A stretch of 64,000 bases of DNA from NCBI RefSeq assembly GCF_011074955.1, contig NZ_WUQJ01000022.1, forward strand, positions 100,595-164,594. Reading direction: 5' to 3'. The translations under genes and the position numbers were made by a program. Shown here one piece after another: positions 8,379 through 16,923 of the stretch. The notes beneath the pieces are model-generated. The model was given only the letters and a program-made list of their open reading frames with translations. It was not told the DNA's origin and searched no databases. This stretch comes from Marinobacter caseinilyticus (GTDB taxonomy: Bacteria; Pseudomonadota; Gammaproteobacteria; Pseudomonadales; Oleiphilaceae). How positions within the stretch are numbered: position 1 is the stretch's first letter; every line of letters starts with the position of its first letter.

Positions 8379-9212
8379 TTATCTGGTCTCCTTGAATTCA
8401 AGTTCTGCTTCATGGGCCGGACCATCTTCATTGGCAGCCCAGAGAATGGCATTGCCGTCACCACTGATGCGGCCTTCCACACAGAATGGCTTATTCACCG
8501 TCAACGGTCTCAATCCTCTATACGAAAGGCGCACCGGTGTGCGACCCGGATTTGCATCAAGAAAAGCCTGCACCATCAGCGTGGCAATAAGGGGGCCATG
8601 CACCACCAGGCCCGGGTAACCTTCCACCCCGGTGGCGTAAGGCTGGTCGTAATGAATGCGGTGGCCGTTAAACGTTACGGCGGAGTAGCGAAACAGGAGC
8701 AATGGCGATGGCGTAATGCCGGTGCTCCACTGAGCTTCGTCCACCGGTTTGTCAAGCGATAGCTTCGGGGCTGCGGGCGCTTTGTAAACGATGTCCTGCT
8801 CTTCACTCAGGCACAGCTTCCCATCCTGGCGATAATGGTGCTCGACGGTCACAAACAGTAATTTGCCCGAACGGCCGGTTTTTTCCGTGACTGATTTGAT
8901 GCTGGACTGACGCTCGGCGCGCTGGCCTACAAGAAGTGGTTGATGAAACTCCACGCTGCCACCGGCCCACATACGAGTGTTGCCTTCAGATTTTGGCAAA
9001 AACTCACCCGGCGCTACGTGGCCATCCGGCCCGGTACCGGAAGGGGGTACCGGTATCTGGAAAAATGCCCAGTGCCAAAGTGGGGCCAGGGGGTCACCCT
9101 CGCGCGGGAAAGTCCGTGCCAGCATGGCGGCTATACGGCCGGCGAGAGAGGTATCAAGCGCATCTACGCAGTATTCCTGCCTGCCAATCCAGTCCTCAGG
9201 TGCATTTTCCAT
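8379..9212 (-). CDS. Mesaconyl-C4-CoA / itaconyl-CoA hydratase (MaoC double hot-dog)
   Basis: The 277-residue protein is a two-hot-dog MaoC-type hydratase of the FAS1A-like kind. LWHWAFFQIPVP, RMWAGGSVEFHQPLLVGQRAER and YPGLVVHGPLIATLMVQ are typical of the group that includes Chloroflexus Meh and P. aeruginosa Ich (PA0878); the length fits. It adds water to mesaconyl-C4-CoA or itaconyl-CoA to give (S)-citramalyl-CoA, the substrate of the lyase at 5121. It is the first gene of the operon and lies 167 bp from the divergent LysR gene. Which of the two substrates it prefers cannot be told here. Confidence 0.75.
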   Translation of the reverse strand: MENAPEDWIGRQEYCVDALDTSLAGRIAAMLARTFPREGDPLAPLWHWAFFQIPVPPSGTGPDGHVAPGEFLPKSEGNTRMWAGGSVEFHQPLLVGQRAERQSSIKSVTEKTGRSGKLLFVTVEHHYRQDGKLCLSEEQDIVYKAPAAPKLSLDKPVDEAQWSTGITPSPLLLFRYSAVTFNGHRIHYDQPYATGVEGYPGLVVHGPLIATLMVQAFLDANPGRTPVRLSYRGLRPLTVNKPFCVEGRISGDGNAILWAANEDGPAHEAELEFKETR

Positions 9213-9379
9213 TACGCTGCCTCTATCAATAGCTATTCTAGGTTTTTAATTTTGGTAAGAATGCCGGTATATCACAAAGCTGGGAATTCGATTTTCCTCA
9301 AGGGAGCGTTTGGTTTTCATGAACACCCCCGTGGTTTAGACTGACAATCCCTTAGTTAGCTTGCTGCCGAAATTCAATT
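9213..9379. promoter_or_regulatory. Divergent promoter region, itaconate-type operon / LysR
   Basis: This 167-bp AT-rich gap separates the hydratase operon (minus) from the LysR gene (plus). Such an arrangement normally holds one LysR box controlling both directions. TTTTTAATTTTGG at about 9242 is the most AT-rich stretch. No strong sigma-70 boxes and no single clear palindrome stood out, so exact sites are not assigned. Confidence 0.4.
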
Positions 9380-10297
9380 ATGCATTTTGACATCCCTGAT
9401 TTACGTCTGTTTATCCATGTTGCTGAAGCTAACAGCCTGACCGGCGGTGCCAGAAGAGCCAGTCTGTCAACAGCTGCCGCCAGCATGCGCATCAAGGCGC
9501 TCGAAGGCCAACTCGGCAGTCGTCTATTCTACCGTGACAGCCAGGGGGTTGAGCTGACACCCGCCGGCCACGACCTGCTGGTTCATGCCCGCGCCATTAT
9601 GCGTCAGGTGGACTACATCAAGGATGAGTTCTCTCAATACGCTGAGGGGCAGTCCGGCCATATCCGCATTTTTGCCAACACCACCGCTGTGAGCGATTTC
9701 ATGCCGGATGTATTGGCGCGATTTCTTGTGTCCCGGCCAGGCGTTACGGTTGATCTTCAGGAGCGCCTCACCAATGACATTGTGCGGGGCGTGATCGACG
9801 GCTCCACCGACCTTGGGGTTGTAGCCGGACCGGTAACAGCGAAAAAGCTGGAAATCATTCCTTTCAACGTTGACCGGCTGGTGGTGGTTACCCCAAGCGA
9901 TCATTTTCTTGCGAATCGCAAAGGTATCACCTTTCAAGAAACCCTGAATTACCCCCATATCGGCCTGCGGGAAGGCAGCACCCTGTTCAATTTTTTGAAG
10001 GGGCAGGCTAACGAAATCAACTCACAATTGCAGATGCGGATACAGGTTTTCGGGTTTGAGTCGGCCTGTCGGATGGTCAGCCGTGGTGTAGGTATCGGGA
10101 TACTGCCCGGGTCTATTGCCCGCCGCTACGCCGAATTTATGGATATTTCGATTGTTGCGCTCGAAGAAAGCTGGGCTGAACGGGAGCGCAGCCTTATCGT
10201 TAGAGAGCTGGATGCATTGCCAAAATGTGGTAAAGAGCTAGTTGAAGAAATTCGCGCCCAGGCCAGTCTGACAACCCCCCCGGAGAGCGCCGGTTAG
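9380..10297 (+). CDS. LysR-family regulator (itaconate-type)
   Basis: The 305-residue regulator has an N-terminal helix-turn-helix (residues about 5-65: DLRLFIHVAEANSLTGGARR, then SRLFYRDSQGVELTPAG) and a C-terminal periplasmic-binding-like inducer domain. It is divergent from the itaconate-type operon, exactly as the LysR gene PA0877 is in P. aeruginosa. Probably it activates that operon in response to the acid or its CoA ester; the inducer is inference. The ATG has no good ribosome site, which suggests weak translation. A small hairpin, GCGCCG (10287-10292) with CGGCGC (10298-10303), covers the stop codon. Confidence 0.85.
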   Translation: MHFDIPDLRLFIHVAEANSLTGGARRASLSTAAASMRIKALEGQLGSRLFYRDSQGVELTPAGHDLLVHARAIMRQVDYIKDEFSQYAEGQSGHIRIFANTTAVSDFMPDVLARFLVSRPGVTVDLQERLTNDIVRGVIDGSTDLGVVAGPVTAKKLEIIPFNVDRLVVVTPSDHFLANRKGITFQETLNYPHIGLREGSTLFNFLKGQANEINSQLQMRIQVFGFESACRMVSRGVGIGILPGSIARRYAEFMDISIVALEESWAERERSLIVRELDALPKCGKELVEEIRAQASLTTPPESAG

Positions 10298-10330
10298 CGG
10301 CGCACCCCAGAGGATCTGTTTGCAGTCAGT

Positions 10331-10795
10331 TTAATGCTCTGAGATTCCACTACGCTTCAGGATAAGCATGTCGGAAACACCGTCCTGAACTATCTCATCG
10401 TGCTGGTTAACCAACTGCAGACGCCGATTAACCCGTCCCACACGCTTGCTGGTGCCCTCCTCGAAATCAAGGATCGACAATTTCAGCCGAAGGGTCATGC
10501 CGATCGTAATGGGCTTGACGAATTTCCATTCGCTGATCGACATCATTGCCACCGCGGATTTCTCAAAAACCCCAAGGGTATGCATCATGCCGGTAGCGAT
10601 GGCAATGCCGAAGGCACCGTGTACAAGACGTTCTCCGTAGCGAGTTTTACTGGCAAATTCCTGATCACAGTGAACCGGATTCCAGTCGCCAGAGAGCATG
10701 GAAAACATGGTCATATCTGTTTCTGTTATGGTTCTGCCTGCACTCTCGAAAACTTCACCTGTTTTCAGGTCTTCAAAATATAATGAGTTATCCAT
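10331..10795 (-). CDS. MaoC-like (R)-specific enoyl-CoA hydratase
   Basis: The 154-residue single hot-dog protein has the hydratase-2 motif: FSMLSGDWNPVHCDQEFA contains the catalytic Asp/His pair, and YGERLVHGAFGIAIATGM follows. Such enzymes hydrate trans-2-enoyl-CoA to the (R)-3-hydroxy form. The ATG at 10795 is chosen because AGAGGAAAG precedes it and the longer frame would overlap the thiolase gene. It is the last gene of the operon with thiolase, CoA ligase and livFGMHJ, so it likely serves beta-oxidation of the acid brought in by that transporter. The substrate is unknown. Confidence 0.8.
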   Translation of the reverse strand: MDNSLYFEDLKTGEVFESAGRTITETDMTMFSMLSGDWNPVHCDQEFASKTRYGERLVHGAFGIAIATGMMHTLGVFEKSAVAMMSISEWKFVKPITIGMTLRLKLSILDFEEGTSKRVGRVNRRLQLVNQHDEIVQDGVSDMLILKRSGISEH

Positions 10796-10812
10796 AATCT
10801 TTCCTCTGCGTA

Positions 10813-12015
10813 TCAGGCTCGCTCGAAGATTGCAGCGACACCCTGCCCGCCACCAACGCACATGGTTTCCAGTCCATACCGACAATCTCTTCTTTTCATC
10901 TCGTGCAACAGACTGGTCATGATTCGGACACCAGTTGCTCCAATGGGGTGACCAAGAGAAATCCCGGAACCGTTCACGTTGAGGCGGTCGTGGTCATCCC
11001 AGCCCCACTCCTTGAGGACCGACAGCACCTGGCAGGCAAACGCTTCGTTTAACTCCACGAGTCCCATATCATTGAAACCGAGACCGGTCTTTTGGAAGAG
11101 CTTTTCGACAGCCGGCACTGGACCAATACCCATGATCCCGGGATGACAACCAACCGAGGTCCAGCCCACCATGAAAGCCATTGGATCAAGGTTCAGTTCC
11201 GCCAGTTTGTCTTCTGACACAACAAGACAGGCCGCTGCCGCATCGCTTTGCTGACTGGCATTGCCCGCAGTCACCGTTCCACCCTTGATAAGAGGGTTCA
11301 GTTTTGCGAGTGATTCCATTGTAGTTTCGGGACGGATGCCTTCGTCCCGTAAGAACGGGAGTGGGTCCGCTTTGCGCTGGGGAATGTTGAGCTGGACGAC
11401 CTCTTCATCAAAACGGCCCTCATTCCAGGCGGCCGCTGCCCTTTGGTGGCTGCGTGCTGCATAGGCATCGGCCTCCTCGCGGGAAATACTGTACTTCTCG
11501 GCCAGATTTTCGGCCGTTTCTATCATGCCGGAGATAAAGCCGAAACGGTCCTCAGGCTGGGAGCGCTCGCGGCCGCGGTCCAGACGATCATACATGGTAA
11601 AAGAGCCGGCCTTCTTGCCCCAGCGCATATCGGTGGAGTAGTACTCGATATTGCTCATGCTCTCGACGCCCCCCGCGATAACCACATCACAGGCACCGGA
11701 TTCCACCATCATCACCGCATTAATGACGGCCTGCAGACCACCGCCACAGCGCCGATCCAACTGCATACCCGGCACATGTTCCGGCAACCCGGCCTGCAAG
11801 GCGGCCCAACGACCAACACAGGGTACTTCGCTGTTAGCATAGGATTGTGCGACCACTACATCTTCGATCAGGGCCGGATCAATTGCGGAGCGCCGGATGG
11901 TTTCCTTAACTACGGTTGCGATCAGATCTTCAACCGAAACCGGTCTTAATGCTTTACCAAACGCGCCAACTCCGGTTCTTACCGGAGTAACTATCGCTGC
12001 TCGTCGTTGCTGCAT
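10813..12015 (-). CDS. Acetyl-CoA C-acyltransferase (thiolase)
   Basis: A complete thiolase of 400 residues. The nucleophilic Cys is C90 in QLDRRCGGGLQ; the second active-site groups are the His in NGSGISLGHPIGATG and the Cys in MCVGGGQG; VELNEAFACQ is also present. It cleaves a 3-oxoacyl-CoA with CoA to give acetyl-CoA and the shortened acyl-CoA, the last step of beta-oxidation. It lies between the MaoC hydratase and a CoA ligase, with gaps of 17 and 9 bp, so all three are probably one transcript with the ABC transporter. No dehydrogenase for the hydroxyacyl step is in this operon, which must come from elsewhere. Confidence 0.88.
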   Translation of the reverse strand: MQQRRAAIVTPVRTGVGAFGKALRPVSVEDLIATVVKETIRRSAIDPALIEDVVVAQSYANSEVPCVGRWAALQAGLPEHVPGMQLDRRCGGGLQAVINAVMMVESGACDVVIAGGVESMSNIEYYSTDMRWGKKAGSFTMYDRLDRGRERSQPEDRFGFISGMIETAENLAEKYSISREEADAYAARSHQRAAAAWNEGRFDEEVVQLNIPQRKADPLPFLRDEGIRPETTMESLAKLNPLIKGGTVTAGNASQQSDAAAACLVVSEDKLAELNLDPMAFMVGWTSVGCHPGIMGIGPVPAVEKLFQKTGLGFNDMGLVELNEAFACQVLSVLKEWGWDDHDRLNVNGSGISLGHPIGATGVRIMTSLLHEMKRRDCRYGLETMCVGGGQGVAAIFERA

Positions 12016-12024
12016 GAGGCCTCC

Positions 12025-13623
12025 TCAGAAGGTTGTTTTTGAATCGCGCTCGGCCGCCATTGCTCTCAGCTTTGCCCGCTGAATCTTGGTGCCGTTTGCG
12101 CTCTCTGTCACTGGAAAAGCGTCGAGGAACCAGACTTTGGCTGGCACCTTGAACGCAGCGATGGTGTTCTTGAGCCAGGCACGGACACCCTCGGCATCAA
12201 CATCGGTATCCGGGTCAGCAATAACAAACGCCACACACGCAGGTTTACCATCTACATCGGCGCCAATTACCTGAGCTTCTGCAATTCCCGGGCAGTCCCT
12301 GAGCACATCTTCAATTTCCGCAGGGTTTACCAGAAAGCCACCGAGGCGTATCGCATCACCAGCGCGGGTCTGGTAGACGAAAGAGCCATCCTGGCGCAGA
12401 TACCCGATGTCTCCGGTGGAGAAAAACCCGTCGGTATCGACCGCCTCAGAGGTCGCCTCCGGGTTATTAAAATAACCGGCAAAATTACCCTTTGCCCGAA
12501 TTTCCAGAACACCGCTTTGTTCCGGCTCCAGCAAATCTCCGGTCTCGGTATGACGCACTCTCACCTGTGCTTCCGGGTCAGCGGGAAAACCGCCGCCCTT
12601 GCACCGTTCCTGTACATCTGACTGCCCGGCCTGGATCGAAAAAAGTGCCTGCACTTCACTGGAGCCGTAAACCCCCGCAAGTGGTATGCCACGGGCGTCT
12701 GTTTGCCTGGCGAGCTCCTCGGCGCCGGTCTGGAACGCCGCGAAACCACACATCCTGAGGCTCTCGAATCTGGTTTCTTCGGGCATGGCAGCAAGAAGGC
12801 GCCAGTACATTTCATCACTACCGAACAGGTGTGTGAGCTTGTGCTTCAGGATCAGCTCTACCGCGGGGCCCTCATCAAACGTCTCCATGACCGCGATAGG
12901 AATGCCCGCTGCCAATGCAGTCATCACCGGCACTAACCCGAAGGTTCCGCAAAATGGCAACGGAGCGAGTAGACCTGCCTCGGGCTGATCGAACCGGAAC
13001 GCCCGAGCCACGAGGTCCGCGTGGCTGGCAAGCGAACTCTGGGTGTGGACCACCAGTTTCGGCAGTTTTGTAGTGCCTGAGGTGGTGAACAGAATCGCCA
13101 GGTTGTTCTCGCTGGAATGGTCAGTCACATCGGGTGCATTAGAGGTTTCGAGAGCCGGGAACGGCAAAGTTGAACAGCCGCCCAACTGTGGTGCGGTTGT
13201 TGCCTGGTCAAGGACGGCAATCGTTTTGAGATCCGGCACTGTTTCAGGTTCAAGTTTTTCCAGCATGGCCTGAAAATCGATCTTGCGAAAGCGGGGCTGC
13301 ATGATTAGCAAACAGGCACCGGAAGCAGACAGGATATGCTGCAGTTCCGCCGTGCGGTAACGGGTATTCACTGCCACTAACACCGCCCCAATGCGGGATA
13401 AACCAAGCATTAAGGCAAGCCATTCGGGTCGGTTCACAAGCCAAACCGCGACTCTGTCGCCGTGGCCAATCCCCTGCTCCTGCAGCCAGTCTGCGGCTGA
13501 GCGCCCCATCTGGTCCAGCTCGGCATAGCTGATGCGGCGTTCTCCCACCAGAAGTGCGCAGGATTCCGGCGCCCGCTCCAGATGTCTACTCACCAGCGCT
13601 GCAAGGGTCAGCTTCTTCGGCAT
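12025..13623 (-). CDS. Acyl-CoA ligase (AMP-forming), atypical motif
   Basis: This 532-residue ANL enzyme is linked to the branched-chain-type transporter: its ATG overlaps the livF stop by one base (TGATG). The phosphate loop reads FTTSGTTKLPKLV, where PKG is usual, so the final Gly is replaced by Leu. GVYGSSEVQ replaces the common YGxTE. STGDIGYLRQDGSFVYQTR is the hinge and the catalytic Lys is in ESANGTKIQRAKL near the C terminus. The enzyme would trap the imported acid as its CoA ester. The departures from consensus suggest an uncommon subgroup; the substrate is unknown. Confidence 0.8.
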   Translation of the reverse strand: MPKKLTLAALVSRHLERAPESCALLVGERRISYAELDQMGRSAADWLQEQGIGHGDRVAVWLVNRPEWLALMLGLSRIGAVLVAVNTRYRTAELQHILSASGACLLIMQPRFRKIDFQAMLEKLEPETVPDLKTIAVLDQATTAPQLGGCSTLPFPALETSNAPDVTDHSSENNLAILFTTSGTTKLPKLVVHTQSSLASHADLVARAFRFDQPEAGLLAPLPFCGTFGLVPVMTALAAGIPIAVMETFDEGPAVELILKHKLTHLFGSDEMYWRLLAAMPEETRFESLRMCGFAAFQTGAEELARQTDARGIPLAGVYGSSEVQALFSIQAGQSDVQERCKGGGFPADPEAQVRVRHTETGDLLEPEQSGVLEIRAKGNFAGYFNNPEATSEAVDTDGFFSTGDIGYLRQDGSFVYQTRAGDAIRLGGFLVNPAEIEDVLRDCPGIAEAQVIGADVDGKPACVAFVIADPDTDVDAEGVRAWLKNTIAAFKVPAKVWFLDAFPVTESANGTKIQRAKLRAMAAERDSKTTF

Positions 13624-14333
13624 CAGTAGAGCTCCATTAGTTTCTTGTTATCACTTAACTCGGAAGGGTGGCCTTCCCAGGTCATCTGACCGGATTTCAT
13701 CACCACGACCCGGTCCGAGATTTTCAGAGCCTCCTTGACATTTTGCTCTACCAGCAGAATCGACATGCCGGTTTTCTGCTGTAATTCCCGGATCGGACCA
13801 CAGAGATCCTGGAACAGCTTCGGCGCCAGGCCTATGGAAGGCTCGTCCATCAGCAAACAGCGAGGACGGCTGAGCAGCGCCCGGCCAATAGAGACCATTT
13901 GCTGCTGGCCACCCGACAGGTTACCGGCTCGGGTCTGGTAGAATTTTTTCATCACCGGCAGGATCGACATCACCCAATCAATTCGGTCTGCGCGTTCTTT
14001 TTCCGGAACCCCAGCGGCCCACATGCCGAGACTCATGGTCTCCTCCACGGTCATACCGGGGAACACTCCCCGGCCTTCCGGCATCATGGACATCCCCGCC
14101 ATCGTCATGGCCCGTGGCTCGGTCACTGCCGGTTTACCATTGAACAGAATGCGGCCACCCTCGTGGAGCACCAGACCGAATACGGATTTTAGCAGCGTGG
14201 ATTTGCCAGCCCCGTTGTGACCGATCAGGCACAGCACTTCATTGTCGTTGACATGAAGATTGATGTCCGTCAGAACAGGCCGGCCACCATAACCGACCAC
14301 CAGATTCTCAACCTGGAGCATTTTGTCTGCCAT
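13623..14333 (-). CDS. livF: Branched-chain-type ABC transporter ATPase
   Basis: The 236-residue ATPase has Walker A GHNGAGKSTLLK, the signature NLSGGQQQMVSIGRAL, Walker B CLLMDEPSIGLAP and the H-loop in LLVEQNVKEAL. The size and the motif SIGLAP are those of LivF, the second ATPase of HAAT-family importers. It acts at the inner face of the membrane together with LivG, LivM and LivH. It is two bases from livG. Its neighbours (ligase, thiolase, hydratase) show that the cargo is degraded through CoA esters, so it is more likely an aromatic or aliphatic acid than an amino acid. Confidence 0.92.
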   Translation of the reverse strand: MADKMLQVENLVVGYGGRPVLTDINLHVNDNEVLCLIGHNGAGKSTLLKSVFGLVLHEGGRILFNGKPAVTEPRAMTMAGMSMMPEGRGVFPGMTVEETMSLGMWAAGVPEKERADRIDWVMSILPVMKKFYQTRAGNLSGGQQQMVSIGRALLSRPRCLLMDEPSIGLAPKLFQDLCGPIRELQQKTGMSILLVEQNVKEALKISDRVVVMKSGQMTWEGHPSELSDNKKLMELY

Positions 14334-14335
14334 GA

Positions 14336-15154
14336 TTATCTCTCCCCGAAGTAAATGGCGGCCAGGGCCGGGTCATTCAGGATGGCTTGCGGCTCGCCAT
14401 CAGCCAGCAATTTACCCTGATCGAGAAAAGCAATGCGGTCAGAAATATTCACCACAATGTCCAGATTGTGCTCGATGATGCAGACGGTAATACCCTCTTT
14501 AACTTCCTCCCTGAGCAACCGCAGGAACAGATTATAGGAGTTAGGATCAAGTCCGGACGCCGGTTCGTCCAACAGCCACAGGCGAGAATCCGTTGCCATG
14601 ATACGGGCGAGGCTCAGGAACTTGCGCTCTGCATAGGCCAGATCAAGCGCACGGGTGTGGCGCTTGTCAGTTAGTCCGGTACGCTCGAGAATCTGATTCA
14701 CTTTGTCGAGCCGTTTGGCCTTACGGAATTTTCCGCCAGACTGCCAGAGCCAGGAACCAGACTCCATCATGGTCAGGATGTTCTCTTCTACCGTCATGTG
14801 GGTAAACAGCCGAAGATCCTGAAAGGTCCTGGCTATCCCCGCCCTGGCAATTCTCCAGGGCGCCTGACCGATGACCGACTCGCCTTGCCAGCTTACGTCG
14901 CCTTCGGAAGGCGAAATATGTCCGGTAATCATATTGAACAAGGTGGTTTTGCCTGCTCCGTTCGGGCCGACAAGGGTGGTGATGATACCTGCCCTCAGAT
15001 TCAGGGAAACATCATTGATTGCCTGCAGCCCACCAAAGTTCTTGCTCAGGTCAGTGATCTCCAGCAATACATCCTGGCCATCCGTAGACCCGGTAAAACC
15101 GGAACCGGGAGCTGGCTTTTCGATCTCCTGAGCTGTCATTAACTGTTCGCTCAT
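14336..15154 (-). CDS. livG: Branched-chain-type ABC transporter ATPase
   Basis: The 272-residue ATPase has Walker A GPNGAGKTTLFN, the LivG-typical R(T)FQDLRLF Q-loop, an unusual signature region (ALDLAYAERKFLSLARIMA in place of LSYGQQR) and Walker B LWLLDEPASGLDP. The signature LSGGQ is thus altered to LAYAERK, which is common in LivG-like proteins of this group but worth noting. The extra 30 residues at the N terminus are polar. ATG overlaps the livM stop in an ATGA junction. Confidence 0.9.
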   Translation of the reverse strand: MSEQLMTAQEIEKPAPGSGFTGSTDGQDVLLEITDLSKNFGGLQAINDVSLNLRAGIITTLVGPNGAGKTTLFNMITGHISPSEGDVSWQGESVIGQAPWRIARAGIARTFQDLRLFTHMTVEENILTMMESGSWLWQSGGKFRKAKRLDKVNQILERTGLTDKRHTRALDLAYAERKFLSLARIMATDSRLWLLDEPASGLDPNSYNLFLRLLREEVKEGITVCIIEHNLDIVVNISDRIAFLDQGKLLADGEPQAILNDPALAAIYFGER

Positions 15155-16032
15155 TTGCCACCTCCCGGGTGTGAACTCACGATACCGCCGGGACGGAAAA
15201 TCATCAGCAACACCATGGCCATCCCGTAAACGATCTGCTGAATGGAACCGATTTCGGTCTGAGGCAGGAATGACAAATAGGTCAGGACGCTGGGCATAAG
15301 CATCAACAATGCGGCGCCCAACAGCGGTCCCAATATAGTAGCGGTGCCTCCGATAATGACCATCGCCATCACCAGTACCGAGGTGTCGAGCATGAAGCTC
15401 TGGACATTAATAAAGCTCATGTAAAAGGCATAGAGCGCACCGGCAACCGCCGCCAGCGCCGAAGACAGGACAACCGAGAGCGTCTTTATCACCGTGACGT
15501 TCTTGCCGGACGCCAAAGCAGCCGATTCACTGTCGCGGATCGCTTTGAGACTGCGGCCGAAGCTGGTGTGCACCAGGATTCGGATAATCCCGATAATAAT
15601 CACCAGGCAAATCAGCGACATCAGTAGAAACTGCCAGGGCTTATAAATCGGATAACCGAGCATTTCCACAGCGGGAATCCCGATCACACCGCCAATACCG
15701 CCGGTAAAACTCTTCCACTCCGAGAACAGAGTGACAGCCAGCACCTGCAGCCCCAGGGAGGCGGCCACAAAATATTCGCCCCGGACCCGCAGCGCGGGTA
15801 ATGCCAGCAGCAGGGAGGTTACCGCGGCAGCCGCCATCGCAACGGGTATCGCCACAAAAAATTCCGGGGTCACATTCATCGCAACCAGGGCCGCGGTATA
15901 ACCTCCAATCCCGAAAAACACCGCATGCGCCAGAGAGAAAATACCGGCGTAGCCGATGATGAAATTCAGGGTGGTCGAGAGGATCGCGTAGACCGAGATC
16001 AGGACCAGCAGGTTCAGTATATAAGCGGTCAT
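15151..16032 (-). CDS. livM: Branched-chain-type ABC transporter permease
   Basis: This 293-residue integral membrane protein is the LivM-type permease: hydrophobic helices through most of its length, with the family blocks YAILSTTLNFIIGYAGIFSL near the N terminus and FGRSLKAIRDSESAALASG in the cytoplasmic coupling loop that touches the ATPases. It pairs with LivH to form the channel. It lies between livH (9 bp) and livG (4-base overlap) in a strict operon. Confidence 0.9.
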   Translation of the reverse strand: MTAYILNLLVLISVYAILSTTLNFIIGYAGIFSLAHAVFFGIGGYTAALVAMNVTPEFFVAIPVAMAAAAVTSLLLALPALRVRGEYFVAASLGLQVLAVTLFSEWKSFTGGIGGVIGIPAVEMLGYPIYKPWQFLLMSLICLVIIIGIIRILVHTSFGRSLKAIRDSESAALASGKNVTVIKTLSVVLSSALAAVAGALYAFYMSFINVQSFMLDTSVLVMAMVIIGGTATILGPLLGAALLMLMPSVLTYLSFLPQTEIGSIQQIVYGMAMVLLMIFRPGGIVSSHPGGGK

Positions 16033-16041
16033 GTCAGCGCC

Positions 16042-16914
16042 TCACGAAACCGTCGCCCGCCCAAAGAACCCGGACGGTTTGAAGATGATGAAGAAGAACA
16101 GGATCGCGAAGGTAATGGCTTCGCTCCACTGAGTGCCCAGCTTCCACATCGCCAGGTTCTCGGCCACACCGATCAGCAAGCCGGCACAGGCAGCGCCCCG
16201 GAGGCTGCCAATGCCGCCGACAATGGTCGCAGCCAGACTGATCAGCATGACGTGGTGGCCAACCGCCGGATTAATCCCGGTGCCCGCAGCGGTAAAAATC
16301 GCGCCCGGCACTACCAGCAGCGATCCGAGAGCAAAAGCGTAGGTGGACAAACGTCGGGGACTAAGCCCAAACATACGCACCAGTTCCGGGTTCTCACTCA
16401 GAGCTCTCAGCCCCTTGCCCACAAAGGTGTGAGTCAGGAAGTAATGCAACGCCACAAAGCAGATTACAGCACACCCAATGGCGAGCCCGTTCAGTGGCGA
16501 AAGATATAGCCCCGGCATCACCTCCACAGAGTTGCTCAAGGGTGTCGGGACAGACATGAAGCCGCGCCCGAACACACTACCTAGCAGATTTTGCACCACA
16601 ATACCGACACCAAAAGAAGCCACGAACACCGTGAAGAATGAGCCTTCATGACGCTGGATCGGCGCATACATGAAGCGGTCCAGCACCACACCGAAAACCA
16701 CCGCACTGATGGCCGCCACGGCGACTGCAAAGGTCCAGTGAAAACCCAAGCCGGTCAACGCAAAGTGGAACAGGTAAGCCGCAATAGCGAAGGTCGCACC
16801 GTGGGCAAAATGGAATATCTTGGTAGAACCAAATATCAGCGAAAAGCCAGCTGCCGTGAGGGCGTAGATCGCCCCCACCTGCAAACCGTTGGCAAGGAGT
16901 TGCAGAAAAAGCAT
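16042..16914 (-). CDS. livH: Branched-chain-type ABC transporter permease
   Basis: The 290-residue membrane protein is the LivH-type permease, with LLANGLQVGAIYALTAAGFS at the N terminus and the coupling loop VGKGLRALSENPELVRMFGL. About eight hydrophobic helices are visible. It pairs with LivM. The gene lies 9 bp after the binding-protein gene. Together the five proteins form a complete importer. Confidence 0.9.
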   Translation of the reverse strand: MLFLQLLANGLQVGAIYALTAAGFSLIFGSTKIFHFAHGATFAIAAYLFHFALTGLGFHWTFAVAVAAISAVVFGVVLDRFMYAPIQRHEGSFFTVFVASFGVGIVVQNLLGSVFGRGFMSVPTPLSNSVEVMPGLYLSPLNGLAIGCAVICFVALHYFLTHTFVGKGLRALSENPELVRMFGLSPRRLSTYAFALGSLLVVPGAIFTAAGTGINPAVGHHVMLISLAATIVGGIGSLRGAACAGLLIGVAENLAMWKLGTQWSEAITFAILFFFIIFKPSGFFGRATVS

Positions 16915-16923
16915 GACGGCCCC

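Noticed and set aside
10287..10303. Small GC hairpin over the LysR stop as a terminator
   Set aside because: Only six base pairs and no T-run on either strand; mentioned in the gene entry only.
14336..15154. Non-canonical ABC signature in LivG as a sign of a dead ATPase
   Set aside because: Walker A, Walker B and the H-loop are intact and LivG-type proteins often vary at the signature, so no loss is claimed.
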